Of a stretch of DNA of 64,000 nt, positions 1-7,301 are shown piece by piece. Position numbers and translations under genes: made by a program. The DNA lies in assembly GCF_900089585.1 (NCBI RefSeq), contig NZ_FLRH01000004.1:613001-677000 (forward strand). The letters run 5' to 3'. The DNA comes from Micromonospora sediminicola (GTDB lineage Bacteria > Actinomycetota > Actinomycetes > Mycobacteriales > Micromonosporaceae). The notes below the pieces were generated by a model, which ran no database searches, was not told the origin of the DNA, and worked only from the letters and a program-made list of their open reading frames with translations. Each line of letters begins with the position of its first letter. Position 1 is the first letter of the stretch.

Positions 1-280
1 GAGGACTATGCGGACTTCGTCCGAGCCAGGAGAACCTGACTCAGACGTTGAAGTGGAACTTAGACCGGCTCACTCGTGACCTGCGGCGGCCTGGTCAGCA
101 CGCTGGTCGCGCGCCGGCTTGGGTTGCCGTAGCTGCTGGCTGCTTGCCGACGTTTGACGGTGTCTCGTGCCCCCAGCGTCCCCCAGACTGGCCTGCCAGA
201 ACCCGCCGCCCCGGCGTTAGCACACACGGTTGAGGAAGGGTGTTGCGCCTGCTGGTGCAGCTCATCTCCTAGCAGGACGA
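1..280. other. Left-edge stretch with no recognised gene
   Basis: On the plus strand an open frame from base 1 ends with a stop at 37-39 and could be the last dozen codons of a gene outside the window. That is too short to identify. The rest, up to the stop of the minus-strand gene at 281, has only short overlapping open frames with no recognisable protein signature. Base composition is less GC-rich than the chromosome beyond 4 kb, in keeping with accessory DNA. Confidence 0.4.
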
Positions 281-1078
281 TCACCAGGCGACATCCTGGC
301 GACGCGCTCGATCGTTCCGCGCATGTTCCGGATCTTGTCGGCTGCGCTGAAAGTCAACTACCTCTCCGACGAGTTCGTACGCCGAGATACGCAGTCTTTC
401 GACTTTCTTGGCAAGTAGACGGCTCGGTGGCTGGAACATCTGCCACAGAGGGAGCCGGAAGGCTGCGACCGGTCCGTGGATGCCCCGACGGTCGCCGAGG
501 TCGTGGAAATACCCCGTCCAGAGGTCTCGCTCGCCGTTAGTACCGCGAGATCTTGACGTCAGTTGGATGTGCCCTTGGTATTGAGAGGGTAGCGGTTCAC
601 GTGTCACACCTTGCGCAATCATCGTAAAGATCAATGAAAGCCGTCGGTTACTCGTCCAAACGGTCTCACTGTGCCATTCCCCCCGAAACACCAGCTTTGA
701 TCCATCTACGTAGTAAGCCAAAGCCTCGTTGATCTTGATTTCATCGGGCGTGTGATGGATGCGAAACCAACCCGTGACAGGAAGATCCCCTTGATCGGTG
801 CGAGCAAGGAGGAAGTAGAGCCAGAGGCCCCGGCGACACTCGGACCTCGGCGAGAAGGGCCATACCAGGCGGTGGAACAAGAAGATCGATAGCCAAGTCA
901 ACGCCACCACGGCAATTGGCACGCTCAAACCCAGCAGCATCTTCCGGCCCACTGAATCAGGCGCGAGCCCCAGGTAGTCAGCCGCGTTGCCGACGTACGC
1001 GTTGAAGTCGATGTTGAAGCCGACCACAACAGCCAGCGTGGCAAACATCAACTCAACCGGCCGCCTGCTTCCTCTCAT
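281..1078 (-). CDS. Two-TM, beta-rich membrane protein (possible Cap15/S-2TMbeta-like effector)
   Basis: Encodes 265 residues starting at ATG. Two hydrophobic helices lie at about residues 8-22 and 48-70. After a basic turn comes a soluble part rich in alternating hydrophobic/polar segments with repeated Gly-Trp and Trp-x-Gly-Tyr patterns (VTGWFRIHH, WTGYFHD), suggesting a small beta-barrel. This architecture, two N-terminal TM helices plus a beta-rich cytoplasmic domain, resembles the S-2TMbeta/Cap15 membrane effectors of CBASS defence systems. The match is by layout only; I do not recognise a diagnostic motif, and no cyclase gene is visible, although the left neighbour lies outside the window. 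A HEPN-type gene lies upstream on the same strand about 150 bp away. Otherwise a hypothetical membrane protein. Confidence 0.65.
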   Translation of the reverse strand: MRGSRRPVELMFATLAVVVGFNIDFNAYVGNAADYLGLAPDSVGRKMLLGLSVPIAVVALTWLSIFLFHRLVWPFSPRSECRRGLWLYFLLARTDQGDLPVTGWFRIHHTPDEIKINEALAYYVDGSKLVFRGEWHSETVWTSNRRLSLIFTMIAQGVTREPLPSQYQGHIQLTSRSRGTNGERDLWTGYFHDLGDRRGIHGPVAAFRLPLWQMFQPPSRLLAKKVERLRISAYELVGEVVDFQRSRQDPEHARNDRARRQDVAW

Positions 1079-1227
1079 ACCGCCAATGTAAAGTCGCTAA
1101 TCCACGTTCGGCGATGCATGACCTTGAACTCGTGCGGCCGGGCATGGGCAAACGCCCGATCCGCCCCCATGGCGCGCCGGACCCCATGCCGGTCAGGGTG
1201 TCCAACCTGCCGGCCGTGGGGGCAAGT

Positions 1228-1914
1228 CTATGCGTCGGCAGGCAAGAGCTTCAGCGCCGGGCGCGGTTCCGCCGAGAGCCCTGATCGAGCTGGCTCGGGC
1301 CACTCCGGGAGGTCGTTCAGGTCACCACCGAAGGCCAACACCGTCTGGGCAGCTAGATCGCAGGCGGCTTGGATGAAACCTTCTGCGCCCATGAGCCGCA
1401 TCGAATGGCCCCCGTTCGCCAACGTCCACAGTGCGCCCGAAGCGTTCGACGCCGCCCGCGGATCCTGACCGTGGCTGAGCAGGTCGCGGAGTTTCTTCAT
1501 GTCCGTCAGGTAAGCACCGAGGGACTGCTTGCCGGCGAACACGGCCCACCTGGATCGATTGCCAGCTCCGGTTCCCTGGACCCGCGTCCGCACACCCCAG
1601 TCGTTCGTGAAGAGCTTGACGCCATATAGTTCGCCAGCTTGGTGAAGCTTGTCCGGATTCAGCGGCAGTGCGCGCGGACTCGTGGGATCGCGGAGGACGT
1701 CGTTGAAGAACGCTTCGACGGCCGCATAGGACATGGTGAAGATCGCCCAGCGGAGCGCATACTGCTTGGTGGAACGCCCCAGCCTGCGACCGTCGCGGCC
1801 GCTCAGCTCATCGATGTCGCGGTGCAGTGTGACGAGCAGCGTCGGGTTCGTCAGTCCCGCAGCAAGCGACTCCGCGGCTTCGATCACGAGGGAAAGGCGC
1901 GCATGAGCAGGCAC
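1228..1914 (-). CDS. HEPN-domain protein (RiboL-PSP/MAE_28990-like), putative RNase
   Basis: A 228-residue mostly helical protein with a GTG start. Two features fit the HEPN superfamily: an acidic helix around residues 61-73 (SYAAVEAFFNDVL) and the R-x4-H motif at R143-H148 (RDLLSH), the signature catalytic motif of HEPN ribonucleases. A C-terminal helix follows, then a proline-rich tail. HEPN proteins of this size act in toxin-antitoxin, abortive-infection and RNA-repair contexts. The family is known; the RNase activity here is inferred. It is followed on the same strand by the two-TM/beta protein, with a gap of about 150 bp, so the two may be co-transcribed. No obvious MNT or antitoxin partner is adjacent. 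Confidence 0.6.
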   Translation of the reverse strand: MPAHARLSLVIEAAESLAAGLTNPTLLVTLHRDIDELSGRDGRRLGRSTKQYALRWAIFTMSYAAVEAFFNDVLRDPTSPRALPLNPDKLHQAGELYGVKLFTNDWGVRTRVQGTGAGNRSRWAVFAGKQSLGAYLTDMKKLRDLLSHGQDPRAASNASGALWTLANGGHSMRLMGAEGFIQAACDLAAQTVLAFGGDLNDLPEWPEPARSGLSAEPRPALKLLPADA

Positions 1915-2034
1915 GCCTTAACACTATCGACGACGCCGGCACCCAGCCGGAAGCGCAGTCTCACGGTGATGAGGAACTGTTATCGATCCTGCCTCCACAG
2001 CCTCAAGAACGATGAGGGTGATCTTGACTGCCGT

Positions 2035-2241
2035 GCCTCCAGCAGCGGCGTGGTCATGGTCGCCTGGCAGAAGATCGCCCTCGGGCGCGTCCACGCCGGC
2101 AGGACCGTCACCATCACCGTCTCGGACACCGAGCTGGCGATCGAGTGCGACGACGGCATACGCACCGTCCGCCGCATTAACCAGCGCCCCGTCACCCGCA
2201 TCAATGCCCACCGCCCCCGAACGGCCGCATCCCATGTCTAG
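2035..2241 (+). pseudogene. C-terminal remnant of an IS-family (DDE) transposase
   Basis: The plus-strand frame ending at 2241 contains about 65 residues (from 2047) that look like the C-terminal beta-rich tail of actinobacterial integrase-core transposases: VAWQKIALGRVHAGRTVTIT, then the RTVRRINQRPVTRINAHRPR region. The upstream frame shows no DDE catalytic core, and I see no intact terminal inverted repeats nearby. It is therefore a decayed fragment, not a functional gene. It supports past insertion activity in this accessory tract. Confidence 0.6.
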
Positions 2242-2242
2242 A

Positions 2243-2485
2243 TCAACAGCGATGCAACACGCACGCCGCGCGCAGCTGGGCTGCCTCAGCACGGGCAGCT
2301 TCCGCCTCCGCGCGAGCATCACCGCGATCCCCCTCGAACAGCAGCACCCGGGACAGACCGTCCAACGCCTCAGCCATGGCTTCCCGCCACTCGGCCAGGT
2401 CACTGGGATCCGCAGGATCAGCAGGGCGCATCGAGCGCACCCGGCGAAGTTCCCGCGTGGCGGCCTTCAGGGGGCCAGAAACCAT
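2243..2485 (-). CDS. Small Ala/Glu-rich hypothetical protein
   Basis: Reading from the ATG at 2485 gives 80 residues: a basic N-terminus (MVSGPLKAATRELRR), a PADP-rich linker, an acidic helix (DLAEWREAMAEAL) and a long Ala/Glu/Arg helix that could form a coiled coil. A longer form from an upstream start is possible. The compositional bias fits short actinobacterial accessory proteins, but I assign no function. It lies directly beside the transposase remnant, tail to tail. Confidence 0.45.
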   Translation of the reverse strand: MVSGPLKAATRELRRVRSMRPADPADPSDLAEWREAMAEALDGLSRVLLFEGDRGDARAEAEAARAEAAQLRAACVLHRC

Positions 2486-2554
2486 CAAAGGTCTTCTCTC
2501 ACCGCAACAGCGACCCCGCAAAGTCGTGTCAACAACCTAGACCCAACGTCAAAC

Positions 2555-3112
2555 ATGTCCTGGGACGGATTCGTCAAGCATGTGGTGGGACTGGACAAGC
2601 CGGCGGCCGACTACCCCGCGCCGGTTGAGGCGGACACGCAAGGCCGGGCCATCACCGATCCTGCGATGATGATCCCCGTGTCGAGCAGCGAGGCAGACAA
2701 CACCCGGACTTTGCGGCTGATTGGCTACTGGTGTGCGCCAGGCGAGGAGCACTGGCCCGACCCCGCACTGTTCGTGGACCACGAGGCCGATGCGGTGGTC
2801 CAGCGACGGGTGAGCGACTACCTGCGTGGTGGCACGTGGTTCGTGGCTACAGCGGGCCACTCATTGTGTCGACTGTGCGGTACCCGGAACGGATCCACTG
2901 AGCTGACCGACGGCAGGTACTTCGTGTGGCCAGAAGGACTCGCGCACTACATCGACGCGCACGGCGTGCGACTACCGGATGAGATCACCGAACTGATGGA
3001 TCAGCCGCCGGCGCCCGTTGACGTGGAAGCGTTCGAGCGTGATGTCCTCGAGACAGAAGAGATCCTCATCGACACCGCCTGGTGGCGTTCAGTGCGTGGC
3101 TCACAGTCCTGA
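2555..3112 (+). CDS. Conserved hypothetical protein, Cys/Trp-containing, 185 aa
   Basis: From ATG 2555 (MSWDGFVKHVVGLDKPAADYP) the gene encodes 185 residues. Visible features are a C-x2-C pair (SLCRLCG, about residues 105-111), a conserved-looking WPEGLAHYI segment, a leucine-rich acidic helix and a C-terminal TAWWRS. The Cys pair might bind metal, but only one pair is clear. I recall similar proteins as conserved unknowns in actinomycetes. No membrane segment or signal peptide. It is flanked by the transposase remnant and a SUKH gene, so it is part of the accessory tract; function unknown. Confidence 0.65.
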   Translation: MSWDGFVKHVVGLDKPAADYPAPVEADTQGRAITDPAMMIPVSSSEADNTRTLRLIGYWCAPGEEHWPDPALFVDHEADAVVQRRVSDYLRGGTWFVATAGHSLCRLCGTRNGSTELTDGRYFVWPEGLAHYIDAHGVRLPDEITELMDQPPAPVDVEAFERDVLETEEILIDTAWWRSVRGSQS

Positions 3113-3262
3113 CGTCAAGGGTCCTACGGTCCGCCCAGCCCTGGCGCCAGGGGTCACGGCGGTTGACGTGTCAGTACCGGTCTCGTCGAAGCCGACAAGG
3201 GAAGCCCTCGAACGTCTTGGCGACTCTCTCGTCCCTGACTGGCCGCCACCGGAAGGGGTGGT

Positions 3263-3865
3263 TCAGCCCTCGCGGTTCGGGTCGGTGAGGGCGTTCCAGT
3301 CCTCAGCGCTCATCGGGAACGGCCCCCAGTGCGGCAGGTAGAACGGCCGCCGTGGCGGGTCGGCCACCGTGAACGGCTTGAACTCCGGATCCGCGATCAC
3401 CCGGTAGACGAACTCGGCCGTCGACATGTCGAGTTGGTGCCACGGCTCGATGCCGTCCCACCGCGCGACCACAGGCCACCGGTCGGGCTCCACGGAGCGG
3501 TCCGCCAGCCAGTAGTACTCCCCTTCGGTCTGATCGCTGCCCCATTGGATCAGCCCCGTCCCCTTGTCGGACTCGTACAACTCGTAGGGGGCCCACAACC
3601 GCGCGAAGTCAGGCTCACTCGGCCACTGCCGAGAATGGGCCCACGCGCGGAACAGCGGTTGCGCATGATCGTCGGTCGGCCGGAAAAGGTCCAGGTAGGC
3701 GTAGAACGCCCCAGGAACGAACCGGCGGCACAGTTCCTTGAAGTCCGTCGGCAGCGTAACGCCCAGCTGGGCTTCCACCTGCTCCCAGCCGACACCATCC
3801 TCAGGCTCCTGACGCCATCCGGTCACATCGATGATCCGGTCGATCCACGTCAGCTGATCAGTCAC
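3263..3865 (-). CDS. SMI1/KNR4 (SUKH) family protein
   Basis: About 200 residues from GTG 3865; a TTG at 3895 would add ten. The N-terminal half has the SUKH pattern: W-x2-V/I-E-x2-LGV-x-LP-x-DFKEL (about residues 30-48), then FY-YLDLF-P. A Trp-rich beta region follows (IQWGSDQTEGEYYWLAD). SUKH proteins are commonly immunity proteins against polymorphic toxins or contact-dependent nucleases, and some are housekeeping scaffolds. No toxin gene is next to it, so it may be an orphan immunity gene, as often seen in accessory islands. Family call from motif; role inferred. Confidence 0.75.
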   Translation of the reverse strand: MTDQLTWIDRIIDVTGWRQEPEDGVGWEQVEAQLGVTLPTDFKELCRRFVPGAFYAYLDLFRPTDDHAQPLFRAWAHSRQWPSEPDFARLWAPYELYESDKGTGLIQWGSDQTEGEYYWLADRSVEPDRWPVVARWDGIEPWHQLDMSTAEFVYRVIADPEFKPFTVADPPRRPFYLPHWGPFPMSAEDWNALTDPNREG

Positions 3866-3960
3866 GGGCGGCAAGGTAACAGCCCAGCCGGACAACTCCT
3901 CGTCCGGTCGTCACCCGCCCGCCGACCGTTGCCGCACAAAGCTGCTGTACGACAGCAGAA

Positions 3961-3990
3961 AGGCCACTTCCCGAAGCCGGGAAGTGGCCT
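3961..3990 (-). terminator. Rho-independent-type hairpin after tRNA-Val
   Basis: A perfect 12-bp stem (AGGCCACTTCCC/GGGAAGTGGCCT) with a 6-nt loop sits about 10 bp beyond the 3' end of the minus-strand tRNA, flanked by short T/A runs. It is well placed to end the tRNA transcript. Confidence 0.75.
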
Positions 3991-4000
3991 TTGACCTGCG

Positions 4001-4072
4001 TGGGCGATACTGGGATCGAACCAGTGACCTCTTCGGTGTGAACGAAGCGCTCTCCCGCTGAGCTAATCGCCC
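4001..4072 (-). tRNA. tRNA-Val (anticodon CAC)
   Basis: On the minus strand a complete 72-nt cloverleaf can be drawn: 7-bp acceptor GGGCGAT/ATCGCCC, 4-bp D-stem GCTC/GAGC, anticodon stem CTTCG/CGAAG with loop TTCACAC (anticodon CAC), T-arm ACTGG-TTCGATC-CCAGT, and discriminator A. CCA is not encoded. Its 3' end faces the low-GC accessory tract at 1-4000, the orientation in which integrases usually insert elements into tRNA genes. Confidence 0.95.
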
Positions 4073-4122
4073 TCAGCGCGCATGACTCTACCCGATCGAG
4101 GGCCCGGACCAAAAACCGGGTC

Positions 4123-4659
4123 TCAGTGCGTCGCGAGGTAGTGCATCGCCCGCGCCACCACGTCGATGCCGAGGCTGTACTTGAGCGACAGCCACACCAC
4201 CACCGACACGAAGACCAGGCCGACGGCACCGAGCACGAAGCGCACGCCGAGCGACCTGCTGGTCACCCAGCGCGTCCAGGAGTTGACGTGTCGGCGGGTG
4301 AACGCGAGCAGCCGGCGGGCCCAGTGGAACTCGACCGCCCAGACGCCGAGGCCGGCGATGACCAGCAGCCAGCCGGGGCCGGGCAGCGGGATGAGCGCGA
4401 TACCGACGGTGACCACGAGGGCGCCGAGGATGCCGATGAAGATCTTGAGGGCGACGCGGCCGGTGGGGTTGGCGCGGATCAGGTCCAGGGTGGTGTGCAG
4501 GCGACCTCGCCAGCCCCGCCTGCGCTCCAGCAGAGCGCCTCGCGAACGCCCGTCGACCGGCACCTCGTACCCCCGCCTTTTGGCTGCTCGGGCCGCACCT
4601 TTCGGCGATTCGGCCCTGGTCCGCGCCGTCACCGAGGATCCCCTCGTGACCATTTCCAC
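4123..4659 (-). CDS. TIGR02611-type actinobacterial membrane protein
   Basis: 178 residues with a GTG start. A basic N-terminal 60-residue tail is followed by hydrophobic helices around 72-90 and 95-112, separated by the short motif PLPGPGW, then a further helix pair near 140-165. The PGPGW motif between two helices followed by WARRLL is what I recognise from the TIGR02611 family of small putative transmembrane proteins. Function unknown; probably an inner-membrane protein. It is on the same strand as tRNA-Val and about 50 bp upstream of it. Confidence 0.75.
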   Translation of the reverse strand: MEMVTRGSSVTARTRAESPKGAARAAKRRGYEVPVDGRSRGALLERRRGWRGRLHTTLDLIRANPTGRVALKIFIGILGALVVTVGIALIPLPGPGWLLVIAGLGVWAVEFHWARRLLAFTRRHVNSWTRWVTSRSLGVRFVLGAVGLVFVSVVVWLSLKYSLGIDVVARAMHYLATH

Positions 4660-4926
4660 CCCCAGTGTCGCCCGGGACCGTCACCCCTGCTGACGACTGG
4701 ACGTTACCGGAGTAAGTCGACGACTGAACCACCCGTTGCCGGGCGGGACGACGGAGTGGGCGGAACCGGAAATCCTACAAGGGTTCTCACGTTCCCGAAG
4801 GCTTTCCGACCCCCTTCCCACCACTGGGTGAAGTCAGCGTATGGCGGAGCGTAGCCAGGAGCAGCACCTGAGTATGGGAAAAGCGGGACACGCGCGTTCC
4901 GCAGCGGTGCCGGGGGGAGAACGTCC

Positions 4927-5358
4927 ATGAGTGTCATCCGACCGACGACCGTAGAGGTCGAGACGTCGCTAAGGCTCGTCGCGCCTGACGCCACCGCCTT
5001 GCCGGTGCGTGCCAGCCTGCGTTACGACCCTGCTGACCCGTATGCGGTCCATGTCCTGTTCCATGCCGAGTCCGCCGGCGGCGAGGCGGTGAGCTGGTCG
5101 TTCGCCCGCGAACTGCTGGTCACCGGGCTCGACGAGCCGGCCGGCATCGGCGACGTCCGGGTCTGGCCGTGGGCCACCCCGCGCGGCGACTTCGTCGCGC
5201 TCGCGCTGTCGTCCCCGGACGGCAACGCCCTGTTCGAGGTCCCGCGCAGCGTGCTGGTGCGCTTCCTGCGCCGGACCTACGTCGTCGTCCCGCGCGGCCG
5301 TGAGGCCGAGCACCTGGACGTCGACACCGCGGTGACCCGGCTGCTCGCCGGGCGCTGA
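4927..5358 (+). CDS. ssgB: SsgA-like sporulation/cell division protein, SsgB type
   Basis: 143 residues, ATG start. The SALP signature is clear: LRYDPADPYAVHVLF near residues 37-51, WSFARELL, GxGDVRVWPW and the LSSPDGxALFEVP segment. Length is typical of SsgB. In Streptomyces SsgB recruits FtsZ to future septum sites in aerial hyphae; the same role is inferred here. It stands alone, preceded by a 267-bp intergenic region in which I could not assign a convincing sigma-factor box, and followed by a strong terminator. Other SsgA paralogues look similar, so the exact paralogue is less certain than the family. Confidence 0.8.
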   Translation: MSVIRPTTVEVETSLRLVAPDATALPVRASLRYDPADPYAVHVLFHAESAGGEAVSWSFARELLVTGLDEPAGIGDVRVWPWATPRGDFVALALSSPDGNALFEVPRSVLVRFLRRTYVVVPRGREAEHLDVDTAVTRLLAGR

Positions 5359-5369
5359 CACGGCAACCA

Positions 5370-5410
5370 CCCGGGGCCGCGCGGATCTGCCGAGTCCGCG
5401 CGGCCCCGGG
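5370..5410 (+). terminator. Strong hairpin terminator downstream of ssgB
   Basis: A perfect 15-bp GC stem with an 11-nt loop lies just past the ssgB stop and between converging genes, so it can end transcription from both sides. There is no T-run, as is common in actinomycetes. Confidence 0.75.
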
Positions 5411-5442
5411 CCGTCTCACCCCGGGGGTACGCCGCCGCGCGC

Positions 5443-6225
5443 TCAGCCGTGCGTGGTGATCCCGCCGTCGACCGGGATGACCGCGCCGGTCAGGTAGGCG
5501 CCGGCGCGCGACGCGAGGTAGATCGCGGTGCCGGCCATGTCCTCGGGGCGCCCGATCCGGCCCAGCGGCACCTGCTGCTCGATGGCCGCGCGCGACTGCG
5601 GGTCGTCCAGCGCGAACGCCATCATCTTGCTCTCGAACGGGCCGGGCGCGATCGCGTTGACGGTGATCCGCTCGCCGGCGAGTTGGTGGGCCAGGCTGCG
5701 GGTGAGCATGTGCACGGCCGCCTTGGTGGCCGAGTAGGCGTACACCTCCATGAACGGCACCCGGATGCCGTCGATGGACCCGATGTTGATCACGCGGGCC
5801 GGGTCGTCGTCGGCGGCGGCGGCGCGCAGTTCGGGCAGCAGCGCGGTGGTGAGCCGGAAGACGGCCTTGACGTTGACCGCCCAGAGCTTGTCGAACGCGC
5901 CCTCCGGGTATTCCTCCAGCGGCGCGCCCCAGGTGGCGCCGGCGTTGTTGACCAGCACGTGCACCCGGTCGTGGCGCTGCCGCACTGCCTCGGCGAGGGC
6001 GAGCGCGCCCTCGTCGCTGCCCAGGTCCGCCGGGATGGCCTCGCAGTGGCCCTCGGCGGAGAGTTCCTTGGCCACCGACTCGCACACGTCGGCCTTGCGC
6101 GAGGAGATGACGACCCGGGCGCCGGCCCGGACGAAACCGCGGGCGATCATCAGCCCGATCCCCCGCGAGCCGCCGGTGACCACCACCGTCTTGCCGTCGA
6201 CCGAGAACAGATCCGTCATGCGCAT
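5443..6225 (-). CDS. SDR-family NAD(P)-dependent oxidoreductase
   Basis: 260 residues from ATG 6225 (MRMTDLF; a second ATG two codons in is possible). Classical short-chain dehydrogenase features: cofactor motif TGGSRGIG near residue 18, NNAG near 95, active-site Ser in NIGSIDG, and Y-x3-K in YSATKAA. It ends in a PVDGGI tail typical of FabG-like SDRs. Likely a cytoplasmic carbonyl/hydroxyl reductase of unknown substrate. It diverges from an AraC-type regulator across a 150-bp gap with a 14-bp palindrome, so the pair may be co-regulated. Confidence 0.85.
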   Translation of the reverse strand: MRMTDLFSVDGKTVVVTGGSRGIGLMIARGFVRAGARVVISSRKADVCESVAKELSAEGHCEAIPADLGSDEGALALAEAVRQRHDRVHVLVNNAGATWGAPLEEYPEGAFDKLWAVNVKAVFRLTTALLPELRAAAADDDPARVINIGSIDGIRVPFMEVYAYSATKAAVHMLTRSLAHQLAGERITVNAIAPGPFESKMMAFALDDPQSRAAIEQQVPLGRIGRPEDMAGTAIYLASRAGAYLTGAVIPVDGGITTHG

Positions 6226-6271
6226 CCCATCGCCGTCGCCCGGGCCGCGGACCGGTCCCCCGGCCCGGGCC

Positions 6272-6285
6272 TTACCGATCGGTAA
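6272..6285. promoter_or_regulatory. Perfect 14-bp palindrome, candidate repressor operator
   Basis: TTACCGATCGGTAA is fully self-complementary and lies in the divergent gap, 47 bp upstream of the SDR start and about 90 bp before the AraC-type start. Palindromes of this shape are typical TetR-family operators. No TetR gene is adjacent, so the binding protein is unknown. Confidence 0.55.
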
Positions 6286-6376
6286 CCTAACCGCCGGGCG
6301 TACGCGCCGACAAGAGCGGCCCGAGCGGGGCGAAAGCGTCGAGATGCAACGTGCCGCCGGGCCGGTTACCGTCGGG

Positions 6377-7294
6377 ATGATGGTCACTACCGGTCAGCCC
6401 TCCCCGGCCACCCGCACCGGCCTGTCGGAGCCCCGCCTCGGCACCGACGAGATCGTCACCGGCGCGCTCGACGACCTCACGGCCGACCGCGGCTGGTCCC
6501 GGCCGGTCCTGCTCGACCGGGACGTGTTGATCCTGGTCACCCACGGACACGGCACCGCCGAGCTGGACTTCCGGGCCGTGCCCTGCCGGCCGGGCACGCT
6601 GCTGCGCGCCCACCCCGGCCAGGCGCTGCGCTGCGTCGGCACGCAGCTGGACGCGACGGTGGTGAGCTGGGGGCCGGACGCGCTGCGCGGCCTCGACGTC
6701 GACCCGGACGCGGTGCCGACCCACCGGCAGCTCGCCGGCGAGGACGAGGACGCGGTGATCGGCGAGGTGAGCCAGCTGGCCGTGGACGCCGACCGGCACG
6801 CGCTGGTGCCCGCCGCCGCGGCGCTGCTGCGCCACCAGCTCGCCGTGCTGCTGCTGCGGCTGAGCCTGCTGCCGCACCCCGACCGGTCGCCCGCGCCACG
6901 GGCCGAGGCGGAGACGTTCCGGCGGCTGTGTCGGGAGGTGGAAAGCGGCTACCGGGACACCCGCCGGGTCGAGGACTACGCCGCCCGGATCGGCTGCTCG
7001 GTGCGTACCCTGACCCGGGCCTGCCTGGCGGTGACCGGCCGCAGCGCGAAGCAGGTGGTGGACGAGCGGGTCGCGTTGCAGGCCTGCCGGCTGCTCGCCG
7101 CCACCGACGAGCCGATCGCCCGGATCGGCCGGCGGCTCGGTTTTCCCGAGCCGACCAACTTCGGGCGCTTCTTCACCCGCGAGGTCGGGGTGAGCCCGGG
7201 CGCGTTCCGGGCCGGCCGGGAACGGCCGCTGCCCGTCCGTCTGGTGCGTCCCCGCCCGCCCGCCGACTCCCCCGCGCCGGCCGGCCGGGCATGA
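6377..7294 (+). CDS. AraC-family transcriptional regulator
   Basis: 305 residues from ATG 6377 (MMVTTG); an in-frame ATG at 6344 would add 11. The N-terminal half has a cupin-like sensing region (VLLDRDVLILVTHGHGTAELDF). The C-terminal 100 residues carry the double helix-turn-helix: VEDYAARIGCSVRTLTRAC, then EPIARIGRRLGFPEPTNFGRFF with the RxxG-x-SPGAFR end. The ligand is unknown. Divergent placement suggests control of the SDR gene; the Rrf2 gene follows seven bases after its stop, perhaps in one transcript. Confidence 0.85.
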   Translation: MMVTTGQPSPATRTGLSEPRLGTDEIVTGALDDLTADRGWSRPVLLDRDVLILVTHGHGTAELDFRAVPCRPGTLLRAHPGQALRCVGTQLDATVVSWGPDALRGLDVDPDAVPTHRQLAGEDEDAVIGEVSQLAVDADRHALVPAAAALLRHQLAVLLLRLSLLPHPDRSPAPRAEAETFRRLCREVESGYRDTRRVEDYAARIGCSVRTLTRACLAVTGRSAKQVVDERVALQACRLLAATDEPIARIGRRLGFPEPTNFGRFFTREVGVSPGAFRAGRERPLPVRLVRPRPPADSPAPAGRA

Positions 7295-7301
7295 TGGCAC
7301 T

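Noticed and set aside
1..39. Open frame ending at 39 as the tail of a gene
   Set aside because: Only about twelve codons are visible; no family can be assigned and it may be chance.
4660..4926. Possible sporulation-sigma promoter before ssgB
   Set aside because: Several partial matches can be drawn, but none has both boxes with good spacing.
5449..6285. Long plus-strand open frame opposite the SDR gene
   Set aside because: It is the antisense shadow of a gene with full SDR motifs; composition is His/Arg/Gly-biased as expected of a shadow.
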